From positions 124,001 to 188,000 of the forward strand of contig JBBELK010000830.1 of NCBI GenBank assembly GCA_037783545.1: a stretch of DNA of 64,000 bases. Reading direction: 5' to 3'. Below are positions 21,546-33,835 of the stretch, piece after piece. Every line of letters begins with the position of its first letter. Positions within the stretch are counted from its first letter, which is position 1. The translations under genes were made by a program, and so were the position numbers. Below the pieces are notes generated by a model. It did not search any database. It was given only the letters and a program-made list of their open reading frames with translations, and was not told the origin of the DNA. This DNA comes from Henricia sp. BOLD:AAB3569 (lineage: Eukaryota > Echinodermata > Asteroidea > Spinulosida > Echinasteridae).

Positions 21546-22238
21546 AAACAAAAACATTGGCTAAAAACATTCTAAAAGTTGTTCATCAGAAAATAAAATT
21601 TTTCCAACTCTTAAATAAGGTTTTTCTATCACATCTACACGCACGGGTTACATGTAAGTCACTTTAAGGGGGAAAAGCATGATCAACTTCTCTATTTTTG
21701 ATGCAATTTTAAAATTTTCCCATAAAAGTGGAGCTCTAGAGCTCAATTTATTCTCTAAAACAATACACTGAAAATATATATACAAGTAAAAGGAAATATA
21801 ACAAAGTTATAGTCACATCCTTTAAGCAAAAATTAAAGACGGTATACGTGATTGGTAAACTGTTACAAATAGTTTCATCCCCCTGTGTGAATGAAGATAT
21901 GCATGATTAAAACCAACCTGAGCAAAAACCAGCTCCGTACTTCGTGTAACTTTTGAGAAAACAGACAAAAAAGGGTTTGCAGTCATTTCGCCCCAGATCC
22001 ACTTCGCCCTGAACCATTTCGCCCTGAACCACGGCCTGTGCACGAAGTGGTTTTGGACCGAAGTGGCATTAGGGCGATGGTGTGTTTGGCGATGTGATTT
22101 GGGGCGAAATGGCACTTGGGCGAAATGGTTTTGGGGCGAATTGAATTTTCGTCTCATGAGACGAAAACTAATTGTTTTACTCATTTCTCAAAGACTATAG
22201 CACTTCAGACAAAACCATTTCAGGGGAAGTTTTCTATA

Positions 22239-24519
22239 CAGGGTGTATCAAAAAAAAGTATACACTCAGAAAAATGTCCAAAAAATTAAAACTTATCAGT
22301 ATCAGAATATCTATCTATACCTATTGGTAGGCAATCATTTCAAGCTTCAAATGACACCATGACTATTTGGAAAACTTCACGCATGACCGATCAGGTTATT
22401 GTTTTAATTCATGTTGGCAAACGTGGCTTGCGCACAAACTTGCAGGGGTTTTACCACGGTCAAAAGTTATCACAGACAAAAGCAGCACATGCTCTTCTTT
22501 ATGACCAAAAACTGTAAATTTATGTCGATGTTAAACCTCCATTTTCCATTTTTCTGCAATCCGTCCGTTTCGGCTTGCGTGATGGTTGCCGCAGAATATC
22601 GTAACATGTAGTTGATGTCAATGCTTTGTGTAGTACGTATCAACTACACGTCGTAATGCACACAAAGGGCAGACGTCTGTATCCGAAGAAATAGTGGCCA
22701 TGCATGTTGAGGATTAAATAGAGATTACATGACTTTGATTGGAAAACTTTTGAAGACAGAAACAGCATTACATAACTAAAGAATAATATTGATGAATACC
22801 TTGTAAAAATTGTTGCCTCATAGAAGCAGAAAACGTGAAAATTGTATGCATTTTTTGTTGAATGAATGGTAAAAATTTCTGCAGATTTTTGTCTTTTTTA
22901 AAAACAGTTCAGTTGGCAATTTCCTCCCACAAAGGTACATTATTTTACTGGGAATAAAATGTGTTTGTTACTATAACTATCGGGTTTTCTTGTCGGGTTT
23001 TCTTGTTTCTTTTCTTGTTCTGGTTGAATAGGCTGTTACGGCGAAGAGTATGCTTTTTATCAAATCATTGTGTGCTAGTCTAAGGTAACACCGACTTCGT
23101 TGGGCTATTTTGGGCTCGAAATTGACCTATACCAGATTCTTAATGCCCTTCCGAAAAAAAGGAACATATCCTGAAAAGAAACCACAGAATTTTGACGTGG
23201 CTTTTCGGAACCAGATTCTGGTTCCGAAAAGTCACATGGTCTTGCGAGTTAGTTTTCTGTCCAGTCGCATGAAAGTTTCTTATTGCAGAACTGCACCAAA
23301 TTTAACTCTGATTTGTCCACAATATTTATAAGTAGTTGACAAAAGAGAGACTATTTATACAGGTATGAAACAAAGTTGAACATAAGTATGAAAATTCGAG
23401 CAGAAATGTTTGTTTCGAGAGTCCGGAGAATGGGACTCAGCGAGTGCGTGCTAGTATGGCAAACTACGGTGGATCGCCCCGCGCAGCACGGCAAATATCA
23501 CGGCGGGTTGGTTGGTGTACATGTACGTTCGTGAAGAAAAAACATGATGCTAACTTCTCCAGAGAAAGCGGAAATTCATAATCGGTCGTCCGGGCTGTCC
23601 AGTGAAATCGTAATCAGAAAATTAGAGATATCCCGAGTAGGAAAAGAGCGAATCGTTTGTGACAAAGTCGTGAAGCTCGCGCGTAGTTGCAACAGCTGGT
23701 AAAGCGTATACCCGTCTTTTAACCGTTTTTGTTAATTTCGCACTTCTTTAGTAAATTACGGGATATTTTGATGATTTTTTTCCACAACGACCATCAAAAA
23801 AGTATTGTCAATTCTGCTACATCACTAAATCATGTAAACAGTAGGCCGGTGTGTACCTTTAAATGCTCAACAAGAATTGTAACATTTTTACCATGTGAGG
23901 GGTTTTTCTGGACCGCCACAAATTTGGTACATGATATGAGACCGGGAGACTCCCTTTTTCATTTCCCCCATTGTGTTTCACATCCGAGGAATTTTCTCTC
24001 ATGTGTTAGGGGGAGTTGTACATTAAAACAGGGGGGGAGGGGGGGAGTGTGATGAGGTACAGGGGCGGCAGGGGAAGTCATTCAGTCTCGAACCTTGCAG
24101 CATATAAGGAACACTGCGCAATAAATAAATCTCCCCATGCACGTCTTGATAACAGACTAACCGGTTGCAGGCCGTAGCGGGTGCTGCAACTGATACGATT
24201 GCAGAAAAATGGAAAATGAAGGGTTAACATCGACATAAATTTACAGTTTTTGGTCATAAAAAAGAGCATGTGCTGCTTTTGTCTGTGATAACTTTTGACC
24301 GTGGTAAAACCCCTGCAAGTTTGTGCGCAAGCCACGTTTGCCTACATGAATTAAAACAATAACCTGATCAGTCATGCGTGAAGTTTTCCAAATGGTCGTG
24401 GTGTCATTTGAAGCTTGAAATGATTGCCTACCAATAGGTATAGATAGAGATTCTAAAACTGATAAGTTTTAATTTCTTGGACATTTTTCTGAGTGTATAC
24501 TTTTTTTTGATACACCCTG
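22239..24519. mobile_element. Mariner-like non-autonomous element with ~330-bp TIRs
   Basis: CAGGGTGTATCAAAAAAAAG at the left and its complement at the right, flanked by TA (22237-22238, 24520-24521). TIRs run to about 22562 and from 24195. The CAGGGTGT start with TA target suggests the Tc1/mariner superfamily. The interior carries a copy of element gamma (23091-23862), so it is a nest within a nest. The same terminal motif occurs in IR1 at ~1310 and 12852. Confidence 0.75.
23091..23862 (+). mobile_element. Element gamma, copy 2, nested in the mariner-like element
   Basis: Matches 9772-10624: TTGGGCTATTTTGGGCTCGA near the start, the CGGAACCAGATTCTGGTTCC palindrome near 23213, and AGTAGGCCGGTGTGTACC then TTTAA at the end. 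The left TTAA is degenerate. Confidence 0.75.
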
Positions 24520-24534
24520 TATGTCTATATTGTG

Positions 24535-26130
24535 AAACAATCTTTTTCTTTACAGATGGATGGTAAAACTGATTTGGAAATTGCCAATGAAATTAATAAG
24601 TACTTTGCAGAAATTTGTTCAAGTTTGCCACCTCTTTGCAATGCCGCTTTAACACCATACTTACCTGCTCCATCACCACCACCTGCAATTAATAGGTTTG
24701 AGGTTTATAAATATTTAAGCCAGCTCAACACATCTAAAGCTACTCATCCTAACGACTGTCCGGTCCGGTTATATAAGGAATTTGCATATGAGATTTCACA
24801 ACCACTGACTTTTATTTTCAATACATGTTTGAAAAATGGTTGCTTTCCTACAATTTGGAAAAATGCCTCAGTTTCTCCTATTCCAAAGACCTCTCGAGTT
24901 ACTGGTTTGGATCAATTGCGTCCGATTTCCATAACCTCGGTACTTGCACGTTTGTTTGAGGGTTTTTTGGCTGACTGGGTAATGAGTGACATAAAGCATT
25001 TAATTGATGTCAAACAATATGGGAATATGAAGGGTTGTTCATTGGTTCATTATCTTCTGGATTTATTGGATACTGTTTATCGAAGTATTGATAAGGGGGG
25101 AGTCTTCGTTAATTTATGTGCAATTGATTTTAGAAAGGCGTTCGACCATATTAATCATACGACTGTTGTTGAAAAACTTATTTTATTAGGGGTCAATCGC
25201 GCTATTATTCCAACCATATGCAGTTTTTTGTCTGATCGAACTCAAATTGTTCGTTACCAAGGTGCTAGGTCAATTCCTCTGAATTTATCTTGTGGAGTCC
25301 CACAGGGAACAAAATTGGGACCGGTGTTATTTTTAGTCATGATAAATGATGTTTCTGCTGATATAATTAATCATTGGAAATATGTGGATGATTTAAGTTT
25401 GGTTGACATTATTTCTAGAAATGGAACTTCAAATTTACAATCTGATGTTGATTCGGTTATTAATTGGTGTGCTTCAAATGACATGAATGTGAACCCTTTG
25501 AAATGTAAAGCTATGCAAATAAGTTTCTTACGTAGCCATGTTCCACCAATTCAAGTGTTTGCTAATGGGGTTCCTTTTGAAACAGTTTCATCACTGAAAC
25601 TCCTTGGTGTAACAATACAGAGTGATTTAAAGTGGGACCAGCAGGTTAAGCAGATTGTAACTAATGCATCACGACGTCTTTTCATCCTTAGTAAATTAAA
25701 GAAAAGTAAAGTTTCTTATGCAGATCTTGTTGTAATTTATAAATTGTACATACGTCCATTATTAGAGTTCGGTGCAGTTGTGTGGTCCTCGAGTATTACG
25801 GAAGCACAGACCCAAAACATTGAACAGGTGCAAAAAAGAGCCTTGCGAATTATTGCATATCCAACTACCATGTCATATCGGGAACTTTTGGTTTTTTTAA
25901 ACATTGAATCATTGTCACATCGACGAGAATGTCTGACCTTAAAATTTGCCAAGTCTCTATTGGTTTCCAATAGACATCGCCATATCTTACCTGATGAACG
26001 TGAGTGTTCAGTAAATTACAACTTGAGATGCCTGGCAAGGCTTAATCAACCAAAGATGAAAACACAAAGATATAGGCAATCTCCAATACCATATATGACC
26101 AGACTCATTAACTCCACAGTGGTGCAATAG
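24535..26130 (+). CDS. Non-LTR reverse transcriptase (truncated ORF2)
   Basis: Open reading frame of about 530 residues with no stop: reverse transcriptase that would copy LINE RNA at nicked target DNA. Visible motifs: LRPISITSVLARLFEG, FRKAFDHINH (~200), GVPQGTKLGPVLFLVMINDV (~256-275), the catalytic KYVDDLSLVD (~283-292), NPLKCKAMQISF, LKLLGVTIQSDLKW, and the thumb-like YKLYIRPLLEFGAVVW with QKRALRIIAYP. The apurinic endonuclease is missing, so this copy could not mobilise itself. Jockey/CR1 supergroup; clade uncertain. The open frame despite 5' truncation suggests recent insertion. The true start codon lies in the lost part. Confidence 0.88.
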   Translation, partial: KQSFSLQMDGKTDLEIANEINKYFAEICSSLPPLCNAALTPYLPAPSPPPAINRFEVYKYLSQLNTSKATHPNDCPVRLYKEFAYEISQPLTFIFNTCLKNGCFPTIWKNASVSPIPKTSRVTGLDQLRPISITSVLARLFEGFLADWVMSDIKHLIDVKQYGNMKGCSLVHYLLDLLDTVYRSIDKGGVFVNLCAIDFRKAFDHINHTTVVEKLILLGVNRAIIPTICSFLSDRTQIVRYQGARSIPLNLSCGVPQGTKLGPVLFLVMINDVSADIINHWKYVDDLSLVDIISRNGTSNLQSDVDSVINWCASNDMNVNPLKCKAMQISFLRSHVPPIQVFANGVPFETVSSLKLLGVTIQSDLKWDQQVKQIVTNASRRLFILSKLKKSKVSYADLVVIYKLYIRPLLEFGAVVWSSSITEAQTQNIEQVQKRALRIIAYPTTMSYRELLVFLNIESLSHRRECLTLKFAKSLLVSNRHRHILPDERECSVNYNLRCLARLNQPKMKTQRYRQSPIPYMTRLINSTVVQ

Positions 26131-26268
26131 TTTGTTTGATGTTTTGCATGTATAACTATTTTTATTGTATGCTTATGTTAATTAATGGAAGCCAAATTGT
26201 ATAAGTTTTTGACTTTTTATTTGGTTGTGTGTAACAAATAAACCAGAAATTGAATTGAATTGAATTGA
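24535..26268 (+). mobile_element. LINE, 5'-truncated, with 6-bp TSD and (GAATT)n tail
   Basis: ATTGTG flanks both sides (24529-24534 and 26269-26274), and the left IR3 arm supplies the empty site. The 3' end is four GAATT units after AATAAACCAG. The element starts inside ORF2 (endonuclease lost). It inserted only 15 bp from the mariner-like element end. Confidence 0.88.
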
Positions 26269-26344
26269 ATTGTGTAAGTTAGGCGTAAATCTGTGAACAT
26301 TTCTGATTTTCGAGATTACCAATCATTTATACGCCTTTAAATCA

Positions 26345-27387
26345 AAGACCATGTGTACAATACTACTTTTGTCAAAAGATGACATTTATTTATTACACTA
26401 AATTATTTAACAAAAAGTAACCGAGAAATAACATACAAAAATGACATACAAGTTTAGTGAACTGATACAATCACGTGTCTATAATACTTAGAAGAAAACA
26501 ATTACTTCATTTCCTCTTACAGTATATCTTGCCAAAAAAGACATCGTGTCAAGTCGTTGTTTTTCTAGTACCACGAATTACTTCAAGTTATTTTTATACA
26601 CATGTACAATATTATAATTATTAATTCCGTAAAAGACAACTTTATACACCTTATTTTCCAAATGACTCTGTGTAAGCGCCCTATAAGAAAAAAAAAACAT
26701 AAATCACTACGAATATTATATCTGATAAATAACAGGTCGAATAGACTACTAAAGTGTGATGGCGGAATCTCGACAAAGTCGTTTTGTCGTCTGTCGCAGA
26801 CAGACGAGAAGTGGCCTAGTGAAAACTGTGTCAGGTGAAATGTGCTACTAAAGTGCCAGGTGATTGTACTACAATTTTTGGCTGTAAATTAACAACCTTT
26901 CCGCCGTAGACCAGCTTCCGAAATCGAAACTCGAAGGACCACTGTCATGACTATTATGTCAGAATGAAAAGCACACCCTAAATTATCTTTCCGTAATTTA
27001 TGTCACCGCATGCGCCAACAACTGATTTGGAAAGACGATGCCCAAATGTTATATTTATTTTATTTATTCCATTTATTTACCAAGGGTGTGCCCAAACAGT
27101 TTACAAAAAACTGGTTTCCATTGGGGCCCTGCAAACACAGATATACAAATATACTAAATTGAACAACTTCACAATCACAAACAAACTGGAATAAGATACA
27201 TTTGTACAACAACTACAACATCAACAAACTAATGGTTATATACAGAGGAACATCACAAGTAATTATTATACATGCATGTGACACTAAATTTTACGCTCAT
27301 GTTCGAAAATGCAAAAAAAACTGTGCTTTTTGCCCAGTTATTCGATTTTTCGGGTTGCGTTACGGTTTGAACAGTCTGCGACGAGCG
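26345..27387. other. No gene recognised
   Basis: AT-rich sequence. The stretch 27045-27110 (TTTATTTTATTTATTCC, TTTATTTACCAA) resembles an inverted LINE 3' tail. Nothing else supported. Confidence 0.4.
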
Positions 27388-27562
27388 TTAAAGGCAAAGC
27401 TAGTCAGCAATGCGCGTGCGCCTAATTCGTGCCACGAAATATACGCAGCTCCATAGCAAAGGCATGGAGCTGCGTATTTCGTGGCACGAATTTGGCGCGC
27501 ACGCATTGCTGACGATTCGCGAATTTGGCACACACGCATTGCTGACGAGTCTGTGCCTTTAA
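27388..27562. mobile_element. TTAA hairpin MITE beta, full copy
   Basis: TTAA on both ends. The inner GCAGCTCCATAGCAAAGGCA and ATGGAGCTGCGTATTTCGTG form a near-perfect hairpin. The right end has a partial duplication of the ATTCGTGGCACGAATTTGGC region. Confidence 0.8.
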
Positions 27563-27913
27563 TATGCTAAAAAGGAATGAAGAATGAAAGAATAATGTTA
27601 TCCGAGAAGTTTAAGACATGTTGTAATTCTCGTGTTTCGCATGATTAGCGTCTGGAGGTGTAGGCCTACATGTACTGAGGTGGTTTATTTCATATGCTCG
27701 CTAATTAGTATCTACTTGACCGGACTAATTTTGTTTTTGTTTCCAGGTTTCTTCTCCAAAATACAAAACAAAATGGGAATGCAGGAACATTTATTCACAA
27801 ATGTTGGGATATTAACATGGGCTAATACAAAGTCACCATATAACATTAAATGGGCGGTGCTCCACAACATTTTAAATGCAAAGCGTAAATTGGCTTCCGA
27901 AAACAATGTACAA

Positions 27914-28335
27914 TTAAATTGAACACAGATAACGAAAAGTAACACTCAATTTTGCAGACCCGTCGGTTTTAAAACCTATGTATTTGACATCTGGGTGCGT
28001 TTTAAGGGTAAACTGAAAAAATGGCCGCAGATCGCCTTCCTGTCCCATGGCTGTCTTCCCGGTAGCAACGTCGTATGTCAGCCAGAAGCCGCGAAACTCA
28101 TCCGGGCTGAGTAGATAGGGACTTGTTACGCCCTCCAAGAAGTTGCTGCGGGAGTAAAGTTGTACCCGTTTATATCTGTAAGGATTGATGAGGACGACGA
28201 TGGTCTCTTCTGGAGGTTGGTGGCTTAGGATAATATGGGCCCCTTTCCGGCCCTGGATGCTTAGGGCGATTCTCTTGACATTGACGGCCGAGGGATGGAA
28301 CTTCACTTCAGTCCCCGTCACCACCGTCTCGCATT
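27914..28335 (-). CDS. Probable host exon: farnesoic acid O-methyltransferase-like domain
   Basis: On the minus strand a pyrimidine tract ending TTCTTCAG (28336-28343) precedes an open segment of ~139 codons ending in TAA at 27914-27916. The protein shows the pattern of the Methyltransf_FA domain: GAHIILS, a basic linker, LLSPDEFRGFWLTYD, GQEGDLRPFF and PDVKYIGFKTDG. In other animals this domain occurs repeatedly in secreted or multidomain proteins; enzymatic activity is unproven for most. No upstream exon was recognised; element gamma (28711-29489) interrupts the expected intron. This may be the last exon of a gene or a relic. The assignment rests on motif memory. Confidence 0.55.
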
Positions 28336-28710
28336 CTGAAGAACAACAATCAAGAAAGGAAGTATTTGGCAGAAATATATTGGTATATTACCAAAATATC
28401 ATGTGGGCAATTGGAAGAGTATTAAACAAGAAACTTAGTAATGTAATTATAGAGAGTACTACTTGAAAGCCGTGTTCCGGTATTTTATTCTTATGTCTGT
28501 TGAGATCCAATGGTGGATAAAATAAGGTTTTGAATGCAGATAGACAATACAATCTGGACATACTTTGTAACCGTAACGATTGAAATTATTATAAACGAAA
28601 TGTAAAAACCAAAGTGCTAAAATGAATAACAAAAAACGAATTCCCTTTTTTAATAATACACATACAATTCCGATCACCGCACGAGACGGATTTTACGCAA
28701 TTAGGACCAA

Positions 28711-29489
28711 TTAAGGGTACACACCGGCCTACCGTTTATATGATTTAGTGATTTAGCATCACTGACAATAATGTTTCGATGGTCGTTGTGACAAAAACAT
28801 AATCAAACTGTCACGTAAATAAGTAAACAAATTTCAAATTAACAAAAGAGGCCCATATATTGGGCTATACGCTTTACCAGCCGGCCATCGCTGTATAATA
28901 GTAAATAAAGGTGGCGTCCGATACGGGCCGACACGTGTTTAAACCTCGTTTTCCCTGACTAATCACTCCTTGCATGATCCTCCAAGTTCCGCAGAATCGC
29001 GGAAGGTACTCGAACGCAGTGGTTTCTTGCATGTCCGCAATGCATGGTGCTTTTTCTTCGGGTATTATTTGTATCGCTGCAAATCCGCGAAATCTGAGAG
29101 GATTCTCTCGTTCATATCAACACCCAGAAACCCTTCTAATGAAACCTGCTGGCAGATTTGTCTACAAATTGGAAAATACAGTATGTAAATAGTGTTCGTA
29201 GGACATTATTTTCCATCAAGAAGAGAAACTAACCGCGAATGACAAAAACAACTCGCACTCCACGCTGGTTTCTACAGCTGGAAATAAAACTAACTCGAAG
29301 ACCACGTGATTTTCTGGAACCGAAATCTGGTACCAGAAAATCACATGACCTTGGTTTCTTTGACATATGCTAAAAAAACGGCAAAATTTGATGGTTTCTT
29401 TTCAGGATCTATTTAGTTTATTTCTGAAAGACTCTTAGAATCTTGTATTGGTCTATTTCGAGCCCAACAAAGCCGGCATGTCCCTTTAA
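28711..29489 (-). mobile_element. Element gamma, copy 3 (minus)
   Basis: TTAAGGGTACACACCGGCCT at the left and GCCGGCATGTCCCTTTAA at the right, TTAA on both sides. The palindromic core TTTTCTGGAACCGAAATCTG is near 29310. It gives the clearest ends of the family: TTAAAGG then ACA then CCGGC. Confidence 0.8.
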
Positions 29490-29624
29490 GCCGTCTGTAT
29501 CGGTCTGTGGAGCGATTCACACGCAAACGGATGAAAAACGCTTGTTAATTTTTTTGAATTATATAGGCCTACTGCACAGGAAATGAAATCCATTGGTAAC
29601 TTGTCTAAAATGACCAGTTGCGTG

Positions 29625-30080
29625 TTAAGCGGGCCTCCCACTGCGATTTTTGCCACGAATTTTCTACGGTTGAGTACGATTTGGTACGAGAGTGTGTAGA
29701 GTCCATAGACAGTCTCCGGTAATTGTACCAAATCGTATCAATTCGTAGGAAATTCGTGGCGAAAATCGCACAGTGCGAGGTCCGCTTTAAGCGGGCCTCC
29801 CACTGTGCGATTTTTGCCACGAATTTGCTGCGAATTGCCACGATTAGATAAGATTACCCAATATTGTCTACCGTACGATTGTCGCACAGTGGGAGGGTGT
29901 TTTTCGTATATAGGTAATCGTAGCTTATCGTAGCTCGTCGTGGGGTTTCGTAGGTTGTCGTTACCTTTCGTGGGTTGTCGTAGAGTTTTGAACATGTTCA
30001 AAACTTTTTGATCGTACCGTGTCGTATCTTACGGAATCGTAGCAAATCGTAGAGAATTGTAAGAATTCGTACAGTGGGAG
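29625..30080. mobile_element. Two abutting MITE alpha copies plus TCGTAG array
   Basis: First copy 29625-29790, TTAA to TTAA. A second copy begins at the shared TTAA (29787) and degenerates near 29900. From 29905 to 30065 TCGTAG/TCGTGG words recur every ~10-12 bp, ending at CAGTGGGAG (30071-30079). Same combination as 13586-14330. Confidence 0.65.
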
Positions 30081-30665
30081 ATCACAAAGAAAATAATCGC
30101 AGACATTCGTATGCATTCGCAATGGCGTATAGCATGACTGAGTTTGTATAGGGGCCGGGCAAAATTTCAGGCGGCCAAAATCAAGACTGAAAATTAGTCC
30201 TTTCTCCCATTGACCATAGATAGGCACAGGGGCGCCGGAAACACGGGGGCAGCGGGGGAGCTGTCGGCCCCTACCATTCTTTCAAGGGGGAAGCAGGGTT
30301 AGCTATGTGCCCTTATTTTTATTAAAAATTATCACCAGGTGTGCAATCGCCTACAAAAGTGCCCCTAGAGTCTAGAGTCTCTTGACTAAATAAGCATGTT
30401 TCGTGGTGTACAAGGTCTATAATCACCAAAGAGTTATATAGAAAACTAGAGTGCGCACTCCCAATACACATTTCCACATATGTACTGCATGACCTTATTA
30501 TTAATTTGCGCAAACAGCCATAGAGATAAACTTTGAGACAATAGACTATGTAAGTTGACCTCGCGAACGTACGAGACCGCGCGAGACCACTGTTATTTCC
30601 GGGCACAATACTATGGGGCGCCGTTCGTCAACTAATTATTTAGGCGAATTATAGCATGTTTTTTT

Positions 30666-31400
30666 CATGGTTTATCTTAATTCTGTGTAAATAATGCATT
30701 TGTGTCAAAGGCCGTTTATGGTTTACAAACAACTCGATTATTTACAAAACAGGAAATATACTTGTAGCTGTGCGAATTCATTATTTACAAATAATGAAAA
30801 TTACCTCGGCGTTCCATACTTTATTAATGAAACCGACCAGTGTATATTTCAATGGTTTACAAACAAGAGAATTGTATCGTTCATAGACAATTCCATGGTT
30901 TATAAATAATGAATACTGCACATTGCTGCACGTTTTTCTGGTTTACAAATAATACAAAACTATCCAGTGCGCAATTACATGGTTTATAAACCAAGAAACT
31001 TGCACCGGGGTCTGATTTTCTATGGTTTATAAATAATGAAAATTGGTTAGTGGACGTACAATTCCATGGTTTATAAACAATCTAAACTGCGCAGTTCTGA
31101 TCAATTTTGTGGATTCTGTGGTTTGTAAACAATTAAAAATAGTCAATAGGCGTGCATTTCGATGGTTTGTAAATAATTGAAAGTGATCGTTGGCTCACAA
31201 TTTCATGGTTTATAAATAATGAACATGAACTAGTTAGCGTTGTCGCAAAATTTCATGGTTTACAAACAGAGAAAATTAAAGCTTTAAATACACTTGTCTG
31301 TCGTTTGTAAAGGTTGACTATCGATAAAAAGAGAAGTATTATGCACTCGGTACATCTCAAAATACGATCATTGACGAACAATTGAAGGGTTTGTAAACCA
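30666..31400 (+). repeat. Iteron array, left arm: ATGGTTTRYAAA every 35-70 bp
   Basis: About 14 copies of ATGGTTTAYAAAYAA or variants (30666, 30716, 30850, 30893, 30939, 30972, 31022, 31063, 31119, 31162, 31203, 31253 and others), often followed by TGAA. The core TTTRYAAA is self-complementary. Spacers differ in sequence. Possibly repeated transposase binding sites; inferred. Confidence 0.75.
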
Positions 31401-31869
31401 TGAAATACACGCTTCATAAACGTTTATTATAATCCAGTTTCATCCCGGTTAGAGGGCGCTCTTATACTCGCCCGTTGCGCGCCGGTTGCGATCGAGAGCA
31501 ATGGGTGCGTTCAATTAGCTATCATCGAGTCATAAGGGTGCTCGTTGAAAGTGTGAACAGTCCGGCAGACCATGGCAACAAAGGTATTTATGTGTACAGC
31601 TCATCGAACGCCACGGCACAGCCTTCAGCGCGCGCGCGGGAAATTCCTAGTCACTGAAGGTGAGCCACCTGACTAAACCTAGCCGCGTATTGGGCCCAAA
31701 ATCTGAGCCGCGGTTTCAGCCGTGGTCTCAAAATCTCAAACGGATGTAGTAAAAGGTGGTCAAATCTTATTTTAATATAACACGAGTTCTGAGACTCTGG
31801 CAATGAAATTGTTAACATTCTCATAGAAATGTATTTCTTTTCACGGTGTTACCTAACTCATTAATCTAC

Positions 31870-33450
31870 CGGGCAGATCAAATTTTAAATGGTGCCAATT
31901 CGGTCCACTAATTAGTGGTTAATTAAAGGGCTAATGGGGAGTCTGGTTTATAATATAAAAGTGCCGAAAACTAAATACTGCTGACAATTAAAATGGTCCC
32001 TTTAAAAGTAAATGTACACCACATAGTTCCAAAAATTTGCATTGTTATTACATAATCCATTTAAGCCGTCCATGGGGCAGATCCAATTATGGAGGGGGCC
32101 AAATCGGTCCACTAATTAGTGGGTAATTAAAGGGTAATGGGGAGTCTGGTTTATAATATAAAAATTCCGAAAACTGAATACTGCTGACAAAACGGGCCCT
32201 TTAAAAGTAAATGTAAATGATTATGTAATAAAAATGCCAATTTTTTCAAACTATGTGGTGTACATTTACTTTTAAAGGGACCGTTTTGTCAGCAGTATTC
32301 AGTTTCCGGCACTTTTATATTGGAAACCAGACTCCTCATTAGCCCTCTAATTACCCACTAATTAATGGACCGAATTGGCCCCCTCCAAAATTTGATCTGC
32401 CCCATGGACGGGACAAATGGATTATGTAATAAAAAACCAAATTTTTCAAACTATGTGGTGTACATTTATTTTTAAAGGGACCATTTTGTCAGCAGTATTC
32501 AGTTTTCGGCACTTTTATATTATAAACCAGACTCCCCATTAGCCCTTTAATTAACCACTAATTAGTGGACCGATTTGGCCCCCTCCAAAATTTGATCTGC
32601 CCCATGGACGGCTTAAATGGATTATGTATAATAAAAAAACAAATTTTTGGAACTATGTGGTGTACATTTACTTTTAAAGGGACCATTTTGTCAGCAGTAT
32701 TCAGTTTTCGGCATTTTTATATTATAAACCAGACTCCTCATTAGCCCTCTAATGCATAGTTCCGAGTTTGCCTAGTTAGCCCCGCCCCCTTGGATATTGT
32801 TGTTACGGCTCACACGCTATCGTCAAAATGGCGACACACAACGCACAAAGCAATGAGACTTTCAACGGAAAGCACAGATTCATTGGAGAAAACTCAAAGG
32901 TACTTATGTTTTAGGGTCGACAGTTACCATACTAGCACACACTGAGCTAGCGAAGGGCTGGTAATGCAGGGATGACATATATTCATAAAAATGCGCTTTC
33001 CTACCTTTGAACAGCGAATCGCCCGACATTGAAACCAAAATCCACCCGGTCACTGGCGCATGCAACATACAAACTGTATGGGCAGAAAATCGCGTGATTG
33101 TGTGATGATTGCATCACTTTGATCTATGTGGGCGCCGTCTGCTAGCTCTGTTGTGATTGGTCGCGGCGGGTTCAGTTGATTGACAGGTCGGAACTATGCA
33201 TTGACCACTAATTAGTGGACCGATTTGGCCCCCTCCAAAATTTGATCTGTCCCATAGACGGATCAAATGGATTATGTAATAAAAAAGCAAATTTTTGAAA
33301 CTATGTGGCGTACATTTACTTTTAAACTAAGGGATACTTTGTTACCAGTATACAGTTTTCGTCACTTTTAGAGTGGAAAATGGAGACTCCTCATTAGCCC
33401 TTTAATTAATTAACCAGTAATTAGTGGACCGAATTGGCACCATTTAATAT
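31870..33450. repeat. ~200-bp tandem repeats, head-to-head
   Basis: ACTATGTGGTGTACATTTAC starts at 32250, 32449, 32650 and 33299; the complement occurs near 32009 and 32215. Period about 200 bp. Each unit contains CTAATTAGTGGACCGATTTG and TTTGATCTGCCCCATGGACG. Orientation flips at about 32217. Confidence 0.8.
32752..33201. mobile_element. MITE eta (ATGCATAGTTCCGA ends), copy 1
   Basis: ATGCATAGTTCCGA at the left, TCGGAACTATGCAT-type end at the right, 450 bp. Interrupts a 200-bp repeat unit. A second full copy, opposite orientation, is at 62012-62457. It contains AAAATGGCGACACACAACGC at ~32826, a start-codon-like context, followed by 25 open codons and a GT donor-like site. Confidence 0.8.
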
Positions 33451-33835
33451 ATCTTCCCGGTAGATTAATGAGTTAGGTAACACCGTGAAAAGAAATACAT
33501 TTCTATGAGAATTTTAACAATTTCATTGCCAGAGTCTCAGAACTCGTGTTATAAAAAATAAGATTTGACCACCTTTTACTACATTCGTTTGAGATTTTAA
33601 GACCGCGGCTGAGACCGCGGCTGAGATTTTGGGCCCAATACGCGGCTAGGTTTAGTCAGGTGGCTCACTTTCAGTGACTAGGAATTTCCCGCGCGCGCGC
33701 TGAAGGCTGTGCCGTGGCGTTCGATGAGCTGTACACATAAATACCTTGTTGCCATGGTCTGCCGGACTGTTCACACATTGAACGAGCACCCTTTAATATG
33801 ACTCGATGATGATGTACTAAGTAAGTTTTTCAGTA

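Larger units (their letters stand above)
18015..26340. mobile_element. TTAA-bounded long palindromic element (IR3), heavily nested
   Basis: TTAAAGGC at the left and GCCTTTAA at the right. The left arm 18015-18500 pairs with 26270-26340 and then 21830-22237; the gap in the right arm is explained by two nested insertions (22239-24519 and 24535-26268). Both arms contain a run of CATTTCGCCC/CACTTCGCCC words. The interior holds a smaller palindrome, a hAT-type MITE and a LINE fragment. No transposase found. Confidence 0.75.
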
